NCBI GenBank assembly: GCA_963930655.1
Contig: OZ005618.1
Span: 5,602,001 to 5,666,000, forward strand
Source of the DNA: Myrica gale
Taxonomy: Eukaryota; Streptophyta; Magnoliopsida; Fagales; Myricaceae
Length of the DNA stretch: 64,000 bases
Direction of reading: 5' to 3'
Under the pieces are notes generated by a model. The model was not told the DNA's origin. It did not search any database and worked only from the letters and a program-made list of their open reading frames with translations. The translations under genes and the position numbers were made by a program. This document shows positions 15,686-28,470 of the stretch, in pieces (the stretch's first letter is position 1; each line of letters starts with the position of its first letter).

Positions 15686-18368
15686 TTGGTTCCTGGAGGC
15701 CTCGAAAACAACGGTAGGTAGATAAGAGTTTCAGGTCCAGCTAACATTCTAGCAGAGGGATTTTTTGTTTTCTTGCAGAGATTGAAGTTTGAACAACTAA
15801 GAAATGCTGTACACCGTGACCAAACTGGTACCATGTGAATAAATATGCTCCTCTCTCTTAGTCCTAACGCCTCCCCACGACTTTTTTTTGGGCTTCAAGA
15901 ATTTGGTGAGTTGGAAGATTTATAGGAAATTGGGGAGCGGCGAATCTTTCTTACTCTTGTCTCTATATGTGGACCTTTCTCCCTGTCAAGGGAAAGGAGT
16001 TCATGGGATGCCGATACAGTAAAAGTTGCCAGGACTAATTACATAAAAAAAATGATTTTTAAGGGGTCAAAATGAATAAAATATAAAAAAATCAAAAATC
16101 CATTAAAAAAGGATAAAGAATATATTGTTTTTGTAAGAGGTTTTGGAGGATTGAAGAGGTTATGGCTCCGGCAAGCCCCTTGACTTCGTCTATGTCTGCA
16201 CTCTGGTCCTTAATTTTTTTTTAGGCAAAAACACCCTCTTTAAGGGATGAATTATTATGTGGGGCCGAAATCTACCGCTACTTAAATTCGAAAATTTCAC
16301 ATAGCGCGGTAATCATTAAATACGGCTACTGTTATTCGAATTTTCGTTAAGAGCAAGCCTTGAGTCGTATGTATAGTTTGCCACCACCGTTGATGGTTGG
16401 TCATTAAAAACTTGATTTTGGAATAGTTATACTGCTGGCACCACCGCTACCAGGCATCCGCTTCTATTAAAAATACAACTGCGTATTGAAAGCTTCGAAA
16501 GAATCTCAGTTGTAGGCAATTAAGAAATTTTGAAACAGAGAAATAATTTTCTTTGGCGGAGCGGCAGGAAAGATGAGAAACTTATACGTTTCTTTGTGAC
16601 CAATGTTTGAGATTAGGGTAAAAATTATACGTTTCTTTTAACAAAAAAAACGTTTCGTTCTCGTCGCAGGACTTATAAAGCGGATGACCTCCGGCCAATG
16701 GCCATATACATGGCCTTTGATCAAAATGCATATTCTCCAGGCAAAGACATTGGTGTTCATCGCCTGTATTGACTATATTTTTTCGTTTGTCTTCTTATTG
16801 TTGCTTTGTTGGATCTATTTTTTAATGTTCGTGTGCCTATATCAACGTTCAAGACCCGATTACTTTTTGGATTTTTTTTTTAAATACAAGATTTTTTATA
16901 TTAATCCATCTTGTATTTGAGGGATTGTTAGAGATAATATCATAATCAATTTATAAAATGTAGAAAAAAAAATCATCTATCAAACTATCAATGTAATCTC
17001 AAACATGGGTAACAAATACCACTTTTTACACATTTAGTTAAAAAACTATCAAATTTTATCAATTTGCGCTCTTAAAATTTATTTAACCATCAAATTTGTG
17101 CCACATGTGTCATATAAATTAACCACGTGGCATGATTTTGACCTGTTAGATTTAAAGGGCTTAACTTGTCGAGATTGATAGTTTAAACTCATATTTAAAA
17201 TTGCATTGACATTTTTCTAATCATATTTTGTATTTTCTATATAAATAAAACGTGTATCTTTTCTTTTAAATTGAGATCGTAGTATCAAAAATACTTAAAA
17301 TCTTTGTCTCTTCGCATTATCTTTCAATCATGCATTGTCTTTATCCTCTCTTACAAATTGAGAGGTCATAGTGTGAAAATCAGATACCCTCAAAGGATTA
17401 GTCATAGTTGAATTGGGTTTTTCAAAATACCGAACATCCTCTACAAATTCATCCATCTCCTAGCTCCTTACAAGACATTTCCAAATAGAGATATCACAAG
17501 GAGACCTGGAAATGGCCTCTAGATTGCACATTAATAGGCCTGCTGTGATCTCTCTCTCTTCTTTCTTATTATAATAAATAAAGTCCAGCGCTCCTTGCCA
17601 GTTAGCACAAACAATAAGAAGGTCCCAACGCTGGCACTGGGTGGATCCATGCCCTTGACTTATACATCCTACAAAAATTGCATCACATGGACCCCCAGAA
17701 TTCAAAGTGATAGGCCCTACCACGTGGCCTTTTCTAGTTTTGCCTTTATTTATGCAGAAAGATTTTTCAAAGTTGTGAGAATAAAAAGACGTCATAAGTA
17801 AGGAATTTTATTTAATTTTTTGAGCAAGGTTCATCATTCCCAATTTTTCTCTCAAATTCAAATTTCATGCAGAATAATTTATTTGAAAAAAAAAACAACA
17901 ACAAAAAAGGGCAAATTGAATGATTTGCAGGGGACCCCACGATTTTGGTGAGTGTCAGGAAAAAGTAGGTAAGCTCTCATTCATGGCTGTTGTGGCCAAG
18001 ACATCAACAAGATTTTAAAGCTTCTCATGGTTATGACTTATGAGTATATGTGTTTGCATGCACGCGTGCGTAATATATTACTAGTGGCGGAGTCATAAAT
18101 TAATATAAAGAGTAAATTTTTAAGGAAAAATGACAGAATTTTTTTGTTACTATGTAATATAAAAAAATATTTTAGAGTTAAAATATTGAAAATAAGAGCT
18201 AAAATTAAATTCATTTGGTATTAAAAATAATGAGGGAGCTGATATGAAAATATATCATGACATAAAGTGAGTTTTTCATGACAGATAGTTTATTTGGTCA
18301 GCCAATCCAATTGAATTGTGGTAAAGACACAATGATAATGACGCTATATGTTTTTGGGTAGTAATGGT
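15686..18368. other. intergenic DNA, no gene seen
   Basis: AT-rich with several short low-complexity runs. A TAGTGGCGGAG phrase near 18082 followed by a GAGTTAAAATATTGAAAAT motif matches the left end of the same hAT family found at 18369 and 47915, but its own right end cannot be assigned with confidence; a candidate is the AGCCACTG near 19812. Confidence 0.4.
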
Positions 18369-19229
18369 GAGTGGCGGAACCAAGAGTTAATTTGAAGGGG
18401 TGCCAACTCTTAAGGGAAAATGACAGGAAATTTTTTACTACGTAATACAAAAAAAGTCTTAGAGTTAAAATATTAAAAATTAAAGATTAAAAATATTAAA
18501 AATATATTATATTAAAATACATGTATCATACCATTTGCTGAGACTAAATGCACCAACATCACCCTTGAATACCTTCTCTCCTTTTTTTCAATTGCTAAAT
18601 CCTGTAAATGTAAACACATCTCACTCGGATATTGATCATTTACTTTGTCTAAATAGATAACAGCACAAACAATACCCCGCATACTCTGATACAATATAGT
18701 CCAACTACTCATATTCTTTGAACTATGGCTCCAAAAAGCTCTCATTAGTTTTCCATATTGCTTCTCGGGGAAATCATACTCAAGTAATTGACAATGACCT
18801 TTTATCAAATACTCCCTGACAATTTAATCTCTAATCCTAAAATCATATTTTTTAATGAGTTTACGTAACTCTAGGTCAGCAATAATATCGTCAGAATTAA
18901 TAAAACACGAGATCTTTTGGAACTAGTAGTTGTCTCAGAAGTAACAACCACATTCGGAGTATTAGAAGACTCCACTGATTTTTTTATCGAAAACTTATCC
19001 ATTATCTAAACAAAATTCATCAATATTATTTCGCAAGTTACTATCGTAATCACAATTTAACAACCTAGTCCTAATATTCACAATTTTAATATAATTTCAA
19101 AATTTTATATTAGTAGCATATCAAGTATTGGCTTGACCAATTACAAGTTCACATTTTGAAAGGAACATATTAGTTATTAAAAAAAAAGGTTAACTTCTAG
19201 CATTGGTCCAACCGGGGCATCCGCCACTG
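18369..19229 (-). mobile_element. truncated hAT transposon with transposase N-terminal remnant
   Basis: The left end GAGTGGCGGA and right end TCCGCCACTG are inverse repeats apart from the first base, and both flanks carry GTAATGGT (18361-18368 and 19230-19237), a perfect 8-bp hAT target duplication. On the - strand from 19002 the sequence encodes MDKFSIKKSVESS, then in another frame LELRKLIKKYDFR and, after a stop, YLIKGHCQ and DFPEKQYGK. These resemble the N-terminus of zinc-finger MYM1-like (TTF-type) hAT transposases common in plants. The rest of the transposase is missing, so the 861-bp copy is a non-autonomous deletion derivative carrying at least one stop and a frame change. Confidence 0.85.
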
Positions 19230-19847
19230 GTAATGGTGTTTTATATTGGTAGGTAAAGTTATTTGAAAAGATACGACAATTACTTTGTACTATTAATGTT
19301 AACAATATACAAATCTTATAGCAGAGTTGCTTAGTCTCTGTAACTTGCCCCTTTCTTGTTATTGGAATGAAGAACACTCAAACTCTTCCTTCATTTAACA
19401 AGTGAATAAAAAGAGAGGACATGTTTAAACATTCGATCTCCAAGATGATCCAGAGTGTGGATCCAATAGAATATCAAAAGATTGAGCATGTCCTCTTAAA
19501 AATTTCAATTACCTCAAGCATATTTTTCATTCTACAAATGACATCATAACAAAAAGCAACATCAAGATCTTACATGCACCAAAGATCTTAATCTAAAATC
19601 AGCACATATTCATATATTGTGTGCATATAAACTTAAATCAGAAAGATTTAACGTTAAAATGAGATTCTATTCAAGAAAATTAATCACTTTGATCGCAAAT
19701 CAATCCACTAGGCTTTAAAGAGGGCAAACTACGAGAGACATATTAGTTATATATATAGTTATATATATCAACGTTTGCATTGGTCCAACAGGGGCTTGGA
19801 CACCTCCCTTAGCCACTGATTATTATTGTTAGCAAAGAGGTGTCCTG

Positions 19848-20036
19848 TGTTTTTTTTCCTAAGTAAAAGGTTCTCAGGTGATGGATCAAGTCTAAACTCA
19901 ATGCCACTTCTTAAAAATTTCACATAGTGTAAGGACTACTAGAACATAATGGAACTACCGTGATTCGAACTTTGAACGGAAAAAAACCCTGAATCTTAGG
20001 CATAGTCTGCTCATAACTAAGTCATCGCCCTTGGTT
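19848..20036 (-). mobile_element. tRNA-derived SINE
   Basis: Read on the - strand, it starts near GGGCGATGACTTAGTTATGA, which looks like a worn tRNA A box, followed about 40 bases later by AGTTCGAATCA, a good B box, then an unrelated body and a short A-rich tail (GGAAAAAAAACAC) at the low-coordinate end. This layout is that of a plant SINE of about 190 bp. Target duplications are not clear. Confidence 0.55.
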
Positions 20037-23000
20037 ATTTTTTTTTTGTTAGATAGATGTCTTCATAGCTACATGCGAGTGTCAGTTTGGTCTGTTTTTG
20101 CCATCTTTCAATGAAGGACAAAAACATTTGGTCAAGCAGATCTTCAATTGGCAACCTAGGCAGACAGTCGTGATCATCAAGTTTTTGAACAAAAGTTTTG
20201 GACATCATTATGGGTAGGATTTCCCATTCATGGAGTTCTGGTTGGGATCTGGTTGTTCCTTCATTGGCTTCATTGGAAAGTTTAATTAGCGAAAACATCC
20301 TAGTACCCACATATATTTATAGACAAAAATCAATCAATCCCTTCACGTTCTCATTTATTTGATTTAGTCCTTAGATCATACCGAAGTGATGCGGAATGAC
20401 AGAAATACTCTTTTAAAAGAAAATTAAGAAAAAAATGAATAGAATTTGAAATTTAGATTTTAGATTTTTTAAAATATTTTTAGTAATTTTATCTATGAGG
20501 AGCATTTGGATCATTTTTTGTGTAGTTCTTGAGAGGAGCTACATATTTAAGTTGGATACAATCAAACAAATTAAGTGGACAATCTCTGTCTCTAATCTAT
20601 ATACATATATGATATTCCCCCTGCAACCTTAAAATCTAAAATAAAGGTTCTGACATATTTAAGTGGATTTTCAAATAGGCTCACGCTTACCTGTTGAAAT
20701 TTGAATCGACTTTGGAGGGTTACTCCCTTTTCATTTTAATTTTATTTTGGATTTCAAAGCAAATAATCTGTACATCAAGGGAACCCACACCATTATCAAA
20801 AAACAAGGCTCTGTTTCTTTGAAATATGTCCTGGCAGAAGTTTGTCTGCAGCCCACTATGATAGTAAGGTTTCTTAAAATATTCACAGCAAACTGCTTTG
20901 TTTATTTGCTTTCTGGTAAAAGAATAATGTCTTTTGTTTTGTTTTGTTTTATATTGTTTCCATAGTCTCATTTTTTAAGGAAGTTTTGCGCTTTGTTTGG
21001 GAATAAGATGAGCATCCACACTACGTAGATGATCAATTGTGGATTAGGTAATGGGGAGGGTGAGGAGTGGTTGGATTAAGGTTGCGATCTGCTTGCTACC
21101 TGCAACTTTTACCAGAAGTGTCGCTTTTTTTGTTTTTTTTTCCCTCTGTTTTTCATTTCCTTTTCCGTGCGGCTTTCTTTAAGATAATCAGTGGGGCACA
21201 AAGCAGGGAAGAACACAGTCCACCATTATAGCTTACATATATGTATTCTTCTTTTGGGGAGCCCTACCTAATTAAAGTTGCTTCCTCATTACCCCTTTGA
21301 AAAAGATACTGGAATTGGCATCGGAGCTGTTTATCCATGTCTTTGGTTTTCCACATTCTCATCAGCTGCCATTTTCTACCTGGAAAATTGTATAGGGGGC
21401 AAAACGGAAAGAGGCAGCCAGCCAATTATGCAGGATTGGAATTCCTACCAACCCATCTTTTCAGTAACTTCAATGATATTAGATTAGATGGGGTATAGTG
21501 TTGCATTCTCCATGCAGATGCAGGGGCAGTTGACCAAAATTAGAAAAAAAAAGGGTCTCTCAAGTTTTCAACATCCTATGAGCACAACGAATCTTTTGAG
21601 CCATTTTACAAATGGTGTTGAAACTCTCGAGTGCTCCTGCAAAGGCAGCACAAAGTCCTTTTCTTGGTTCCTTTGATCCACGTAAAAAGTAGTACTGATT
21701 CCTTCTGGAGAATTCAGTAGACATTAGGGTTTGGAGTTTCTGTATTTCTTACTGCTCATATTCATGGGGAAGCGTAAAGCATGTTCGATTCTCAATTTTT
21801 TTTTTTTAGATTTGCATCATATTTTTTATATTTACCATCTCAACATCATAAAAATACGCATTCTAATACAATTCAACGTTACTTTTTTACACACATCAAT
21901 ACAATTCAACAATTTTTGCACGCATACCAATATCACTCTAAAATCACCTAAATATTCACAATTCTATTAGAATTCTTCAATTTTACTCCAAACGAACGTC
22001 CCCTCAGATTTCTTGGTGGATTGGTTGGCTACTTATTACTAATATTAGTAGTTTGAGGGTGCAATGTATCAAAGTTGGTAGTTTAGGGTGTAAAATGTCT
22101 AACATTGGTAATTTGAGGGTGCAATATCTTAAAGATAATAGTTTGAGATGCAATGTGTCACTACTCTAGTAGTTTGTAGGTGGAAAGTGTATTTTTTCCT
22201 TTAATTAAATCTTTATATTAGAATTTTCTTTGTTATAATCATGCTTGTGTAGTGGTGAACTCACTTGTGTTTGGATACTTTAAGCTATGCCATTGAAAAT
22301 CACAGTTTGTAGTTTTAGGAAATAGAAAAAGATGAAAATTTTAAATTAATCTTTTTATAACAAGAGGAATTTGTTGCACACAACTTTATACACAGGTTAT
22401 AGATCTAGTTTAGTTGAAATGACTAAACTGAGAGTGCAATGACTAAACTAATCTTATAAATTAAATATTAATTAAATTAATAATTTATTCATTTATAGGG
22501 TTTGAACTTAGGCCAAATTTCTTCTAATATTAAAAGTGGTCCTTCTGTTGAGTTATGTTAACAAATTTATTTAAAAGACAAAAAGTTACCAAATAAACCA
22601 GAAAGCTATGAAGCCCAACACTAGTAGGGTAAATATGTAATTTTGTCAAGAAAGAAACCACATTTTATTTTCTCGCTGAGTAAAGTAAGGACACTTTTTA
22701 AAAAAAATTGAGATATATATATTTTTGGTTGATTGATAAGATTTATATGAAAAAAAATTAAAAGATAAATTTTTTAAAATTTATTATGTTATAAAAGTAA
22801 AAATGTACATTTGAAAGAAGATTTCTATGACATAAGTTTTTATGAGTTTTTCAAATTTTTGTATTGTTTTCTAAGTAACTCGAGTTCAGTAGATATAAAG
22901 TTGTATTAAAAATCGAAAATGTTTTAAAATTTGAAATTAATTTTTTTTAAAAGAAATGTTGTTTCTAAAATTTTAATTCCTAAAATTTGTTCATGTTACA

Positions 23001-23226
23001 CAAATTTTTCTCTCTTCAATTTTCATAAACTTTTTTTTTTCATTTTTAACCAACTTTTTCACATTTTTATCAATTTTTTAATTCACTCTATTTATTTTTT
23101 TCTACCTGCTCTCGTACCCAAATTTTTAAGGTACTTTTGTTAAACATAAATTTTAATAATTTTTTTTTTCAAATACATTCCAAAATTTTACTTTTACTTT
23201 TATCACTCATTTACCAATTCCAAAAC
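20037..23226. other. intergenic DNA, no gene seen
   Basis: AT-rich, with repeated phrases of the type TTTGAGGGTGCAATGT at 22053-22165 (four worn copies of about 35-40 bp) and fragments resembling MITE ends (AACGAACGTCCCCT near 21993). Open frames here are short and show no recognised domain. Confidence 0.45.
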
Positions 23227-23363
23227 GGATCATGATCCTCTGCAGAGCAATTACGGAGAAAGAGAAGTGGGTCCCGTCCGTGACCCACACCTGCCCGGGC
23301 AGGGGACCCACCTCTCTATCTCACACTCTTTTATCAATTGCTCTGCAATTCGGAGATGATCCC
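23227..23363. mobile_element. small imperfect inverted-repeat element
   Basis: The first half (GGATCATGATCCTCTGCAGA, then GCAATTACGGAGA) is mirrored by the second half (TTGCTCTGCAATTC, then GGAGATGATCC). The centre holds GTGGGTCCCGTCC and GGGGACCCACC, again inverted around CCCGGGCAGG. The whole 137 bp can fold into one hairpin, the form of a fold-back MITE. It is GC-richer than its surroundings. The class is unknown. Confidence 0.6.
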
Positions 23364-25533
23364 CGTCCATTTCAATACTATATCTTTTTTAACATCAATA
23401 CAAAATTTTAAGAACAAAGTCACTATTAACCACTTACAAATTTTGACTCAAAAAATTTATATTTGAGCCTCAATTATTTGAGGTCAATTATTTGAGTTTA
23501 ATAATAAAAAAATAATTTCACAATTTATTATTATTATAATATTTATTAAAAATCTTGGTTTTTTCTTCACTTTTCACCGACCAACGTCCCCTTTAATTTT
23601 CTAAAAGCTATCTTAAGACTATTAAAGAAACATATAATCAATTATGTTTATAGTTGGTACAAGAGCCTGGATCAAGCTTCTTCGTCTTCATTTCTCCTCC
23701 AGTGTCTCGCACTGCCACAGGCAGACAAAAAAGAGTCAGTGGCGCTTTATCTTTATCTCTATCTCCTCCTTTATTCTTCTTTACTCTTCTTCTTTTCTTT
23801 CTCGTTTCCTCCTCCTACGCATTTATCTCTTCCCTCCGACAAAAAAAAATTCCTCCATATATTTGCTCCTAAAGAGAAACTTTTACGTTCTCAAGACGGC
23901 TGCTTAGAATCCTTACGCGTGTATTGGTACCAAAGCCTAAACGTCCACGAGTTTGAGTCAGTATGGTTGTAGCCTAAACAAACCATATTAGCTTCAGCTA
24001 ATTGGATCTGCTAGCTAAAGCTGAAGCTCCCACTTGGGTACCCTGGCTCTTCTGCAAATGCCCGTAAGGGTTTGGTGTCTTTGGAGGTAAGATGCTCGCT
24101 TCTGAGCTCCGCAGCTCTCAAAATCTCATTGGAGGAGAAGATAGTCAAAAGCGGCTCCTACCCATGTTTTCAGGTTCGGACCTTCTCTTTTTCGTTTTTA
24201 CACTGGTGGCATTTTTGTATACGGGTAAAAAAATTAGTGCTTCATGGATTTTCCTCACTAATTATGCTTTTAGTAGATCTGGGTCATTGAACTTACCCAA
24301 AAAAGAAAAGATCTGGGTCATGAATCCCTCGCGTTATTTGTGTTTTCTGTTGATGTGTGCTTTTGTGAAACGTTTTGATTTTCTTACTCGTGTTCTTGGC
24401 CCACATTATTGATTTAGTTGAAGGTTCTACAAGAATTGCTGCGTTTATCGTTAAATTAAGGTTCAAGCGGGGGTTTTTGTTTAAGATATTTCCAGATACT
24501 CCCAAGTCCTATAGGTTTGACAAAATAGCTTTCTTCAACGCAACTTTGGTTGTTGAAGAATCCTGACTAATGTTAAGTACTACTTCCTTCTAAGCTAAAG
24601 ATTAAGTGAAAAATCTTTTGACTTTGTGTATTATACTAGATCCTTTTCGGCCGGCTGTGTTTCCATAGTCTTCTCTCCCCAACTGCGGAGTTTTTGTTTT
24701 CTCGTTAGGTTTAACAATTTAGAATGTATATTTGCTTGGCCTGCACTGGACGCAAGCATTTTTTTGTGCCTTTTGTTTCTCATAAAAATCAATATTCTGC
24801 TTGGTGTTGAACCTATTTCCTACTCTGTCTGGTATGATGTTTGTTAAGTTGGATAATTTTTTTTTTTTAGACACAGATTGGAGCACTATAGCAAAATATT
24901 CGTTTGCATTAACCACTACAATGCCTTTGCCTGCGGCTTTTGCTTGTTGGTTGCTTTTTGGCAGTGTTTGTAAACTTTTTTTTAGGTGCTAGATTTATAG
25001 AAAAAGAAGAATCAAATTGGCTCAACTTTTCTGATGAGAAAGTTAAGAAAGTGTCTAATTCATAATGTTTTTAATCTTTGGGTTGTTTTCAAGCTTCCAG
25101 AGCTCCCAACAGCGGCTTAAGTAACCCCCCCCCCCCACTCCTGGACTCTTGTTCGAATGCAAGTCCTTGTTGTCATTACTTAACATAAGAAATTTGAGCC
25201 TGTTCTCCGTTGTGAATTATAGCTACTGGTGATTACTAGGCTCAGTTATTTGGAGTTTAAACGACTAGAGCTGTATCCAGGCCTCTTAGGATAAAGAAAA
25301 GAAAAGGAAAACTCCTTGTTCTCCTTTTGTGTACTACACTACTCCAAATGTGGAAGATATGCATAATTTACCTCTTTAATTGGGAACTCTGGAATGAGGG
25401 GTGTTTTTTTTTTGGCTTGCTTTCTAATCTTGTTCTGCTGTCTTTTGCTGAACCAGGAAATCACGAAGTCCTCCAGAGATTACATTTTTGTTTTTTTAGT
25501 AACTTTCAGCAACCCTGTGCCGAACATCACCCC
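23364..25533 (+). promoter_or_regulatory. upstream region and likely 5' leader of the LRR-III kinase gene
   Basis: From about 23640 there is a CT-rich stretch typical of a plant 5' leader. A good donor (TTGGAG/GTAAGA at 24087) and acceptor (AACCAG at 25456) suggest a 5' UTR intron of about 1.4 kb, leaving a short second leader exon (25457-25533) before the ATG. Several out-of-frame ATGs occur only inside the proposed intron, which supports that it is spliced out. No other gene is seen. Confidence 0.4.
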
Positions 25534-28470
25534 ATGAAGTTCTGCTCCACTTCAGTGCTTACTTCGCTTTTCATCGTAATTACGCTTTTACCTCTGGCTG
25601 TTGCTGACCTGAACTCAGATAAGCAAGCACTTCTCGACTTTGCTGCTGCCGTTCCCCATCGACGCAACCTCAGCTGGAGCCCTACTACCCCTGTCTGCAC
25701 ATCTTGGTTAGGTGTCTCTTGCACAGCAAATGGCACACGTGTAGTTTCCCTACGGCTTCCTGGGGTTGGACTTCTGGGCCACATCCCTCCAAACACACTT
25801 GGTAAGCTTGATGCTCTCAGGGTTCTCAGCCTTCGATCTAACCTTCTCGGTGGTAATCTTTCTTCCGAGATTACCTCCCTTCCATCACTCCACTACCTGT
25901 ACCTCCAACGTAATAATTTCTCTGGTGAGATTCCTTCCTCCTTTTCCATTCAACTAAATGTATTGGATCTGTCCTTTAATTCGTTTTCTGGAAACATACC
26001 ACAAACGATACGAAATTTGACACAACTCACTGGTTTGAGCCTCCAAAACAACACCCTTTCTGGATTCATACCTGAAATTGATCTCCCTGGGCTCAAGCAT
26101 TTGAATTTGAGCTACAATCATCTTAATGGCTCTATTCCATTATCTCTTAAAAAATTTCCTAATTCATCATTCACGGGAAACTCTCACTTATGTGGACAAC
26201 CTCTGGAAGCTTGCTCACTCATCCTCTCACCGCCTTCTCCCTCAACCCCACCACTGGTTCCTTCAAATCAAAGCTCCAAAAAGAAGCTGTCTATGGGAGC
26301 TATAATTGCCATTGCAGTTGGAGGGTTTGCGCTGCTGTTTCTTTTAGCTCTAGTAATTGTTCTTTGCTGTCTAAAGAAAAAAGATAGCGAACGCACTGGT
26401 GTCTCGAAAGGAAAGGCTTCAAGTGGTGGGAGGAGTGAGAAGCCCAAAGAGGAGTTTGGGAGTGGGGTGCAGGAACCTGAGAAAAACAAACTTGTTTTCT
26501 TTGAAGGCTGCTCTTATAATTTTGATCTCGAGGATCTACTGAGAGCATCGGCTGAAGTGCTGGGAAAGGGTAGTTATGGCACAGCATATAAGGCTGTTTT
26601 AGAGGAGGCGACTACAGTGGTGGTGAAAAGGTTGAAGGAAGTGGTGGTAGGGAAGAGGGACTTTGAACAGCAGATGGAAACTGTGGGTAGGGTTGCACAG
26701 CACCCTAATGTTATGCCACTCCGAGCCTATTACTACTCAAAAGATGAGAAGCTCCTTGTCTATGACTATGCCTCTGGTGGCAGCTTGTCTGCGCAATTGC
26801 ATGGTACGTGATATCCCCGTTTGGAAGTTTTTGGGGAGATCTTGACCGTTTTTCTTATTTTAGGAGTGTAAGAGTTATAACTAGAAACTCTGAATAACAC
26901 TCTAGCAAACAAATGGACACCTGCTCTGCGGTGGACAACGAAAAATTAAGCCAGGACCTTAATAAATAACGAAACATAGCAGTGTTTGCCTCAATAACTA
27001 TAAGTGAGACGCGATCAGTATTAACTGCTACATTTTTGTAATTAAAAATCTTATTTCCTGTATTTCCTTTGCAATAGGCACATCTCTTTGCAACCACTGT
27101 AATGAGACGTTTTTAATAGAAAAAGTGCCTTATGGTCGATAAGATTTTCTCATAGAAAAGGTATCCGGAGAGATGATCATCACGTATATTCTGATGCTTT
27201 GGTAGATAATGAAAATCATGGTGTACCTGGTCAATAACACATTGGACAATGAGCTTGTTGTATTTTAGGTGATATAACAAGGTTTTTTTGTGGCATTTTA
27301 CGTCTTTAGTACTGATCAATTATGTCGCAATGAGGTTGCATAATTCTTTGATTGACCTTTCCAATCCATGAGGAAACTTCTTGTTGCAGTGTTTGTCTAT
27401 TGGACAGCATTCGTGTGGCATAGTAGTTTTGTAAACCTTTCATCACTCCAGGAGTAGAATCATGGCTCGCTTTTTCCAGGAGAGCTTTAGTGCACGCTTA
27501 GTTAAGTAGAATAAATTGCTGGAGACAGATGGTTTATAATTTCTGACGAAGTTTTTCCACCCTGGTGGTTAGAGAGAATCTTTGTGGTCTGAGGTACATG
27601 ATAGAAGATCGTATTATAAAAATTTTTGTTAGTTTTACCAAACGCATTATAGACATTTAGCAGACTTTTACTTGGATTATAAAAAGAACTTGCACAGCAT
27701 AGCTTCCATTTTTGTGGTTAGTATGTTCTTTGTATTTCTTATCTTTTAACTCCTCTTGGATGATTTATTATCCGGCTATGAATCCTCGCCACCTGCTTAA
27801 CTCATTCTCTGGTCACTCCCACAATGTAAACTTTGTGACAGGAAACAGGGGAGGTGGAAGAACTGCTTTGGACTGGAGCTCCAGAGTAAAGATCTCCCTA
27901 GGAGCTGCAAGGGGGATCGCCCACATTCATTCTGTTGGCGGTCCGAAATTTACACACGGAAATATCAAGTCCTCCAACGTCCTCCTGAACCAGGATCTTG
28001 AAGGCTACATTTCTGATTTTGGCCTAACCCCTCTCATGAATGTCCCTGCTACTCCTTCTCGAGGTGCAGGTTATCGTGCTCCTGAGGTGATTGAAACCCG
28101 TAAGCACACCCATAAATCAGACGTGTACAGCTTTGGTGTCCTCCTCCTCGAGATGCTGACTGGAAAAGCTCCACTCCAATCACCAGGGCGCGATGATTTG
28201 GTTGATCTTCCTAGGTGGGTCCAGTCTGTTGTAAGGGAGGAATGGACAGCGGAGGTTTTTGACGTCGAATTGATGAGGTACCCAAACATAGAAGAAGAAA
28301 TGGTGCAGATGTTGCAAATTGCCATGACCTGTGTTGCAAAGGTGCCCGACTTACGTCCTAACATGAACGAAGTCGTTAGAATGATTGAAGACATCCGGCA
28401 ATCTGACTCCGAGAACCGGCCATCCTCTGAAGAGAACAAGTCCAAGGACTCAAATGTGCAGACTCCATGA
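25534..28470 (+). CDS. LRR-III receptor-like pseudokinase (At5g58300-like)
   Basis: Two coding exons (25534-26803, 27842-28470) give 632 aa. Residues 1-25 are a signal peptide, then an LRR N-terminal cap ([16 protein letters not shown]), about five leucine-rich repeats (70-205), a Ser/Pro-rich linker, a transmembrane segment (254-280) ending CCLKKK, and a cytosolic kinase-like domain. The glycine loop ([10 protein letters not shown], 343-352) and ATP lysine (K365 in VVVKRLK) are present, but the catalytic loop reads HGNIKSSN (462-469), lacking the usual HRD aspartate; DFG (482-484) is kept. This pattern defines the probable inactive receptor kinases of subfamily III, which act at the plasma membrane as scaffolds or co-receptors. 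The open frame extends upstream of 25534 without a signal sequence, so the ATG before MKFCSTS was chosen. Ligand unknown. Confidence 0.95.

Noticed and set aside
16684-16920. 78-codon open frame with hydrophobic segments
   Set aside because: AT-rich Phe/Ile/Leu-rich translation typical of random AT-rich DNA, with no start context, splice partners or known family.
18082-19813. A larger hAT element enclosing 18369-19229
   Set aside because: A left-end motif at 18082 and a right-end motif near 19812 exist, but the flanking 8-mers do not match, so the outer element is not supported.
25150-25170. GTTCGAATGCAAGTCC resembles a tRNA T-arm
   Set aside because: No A box, acceptor stem or cloverleaf could be fitted around it, and it follows a poly-C run in the kinase-gene leader intron.
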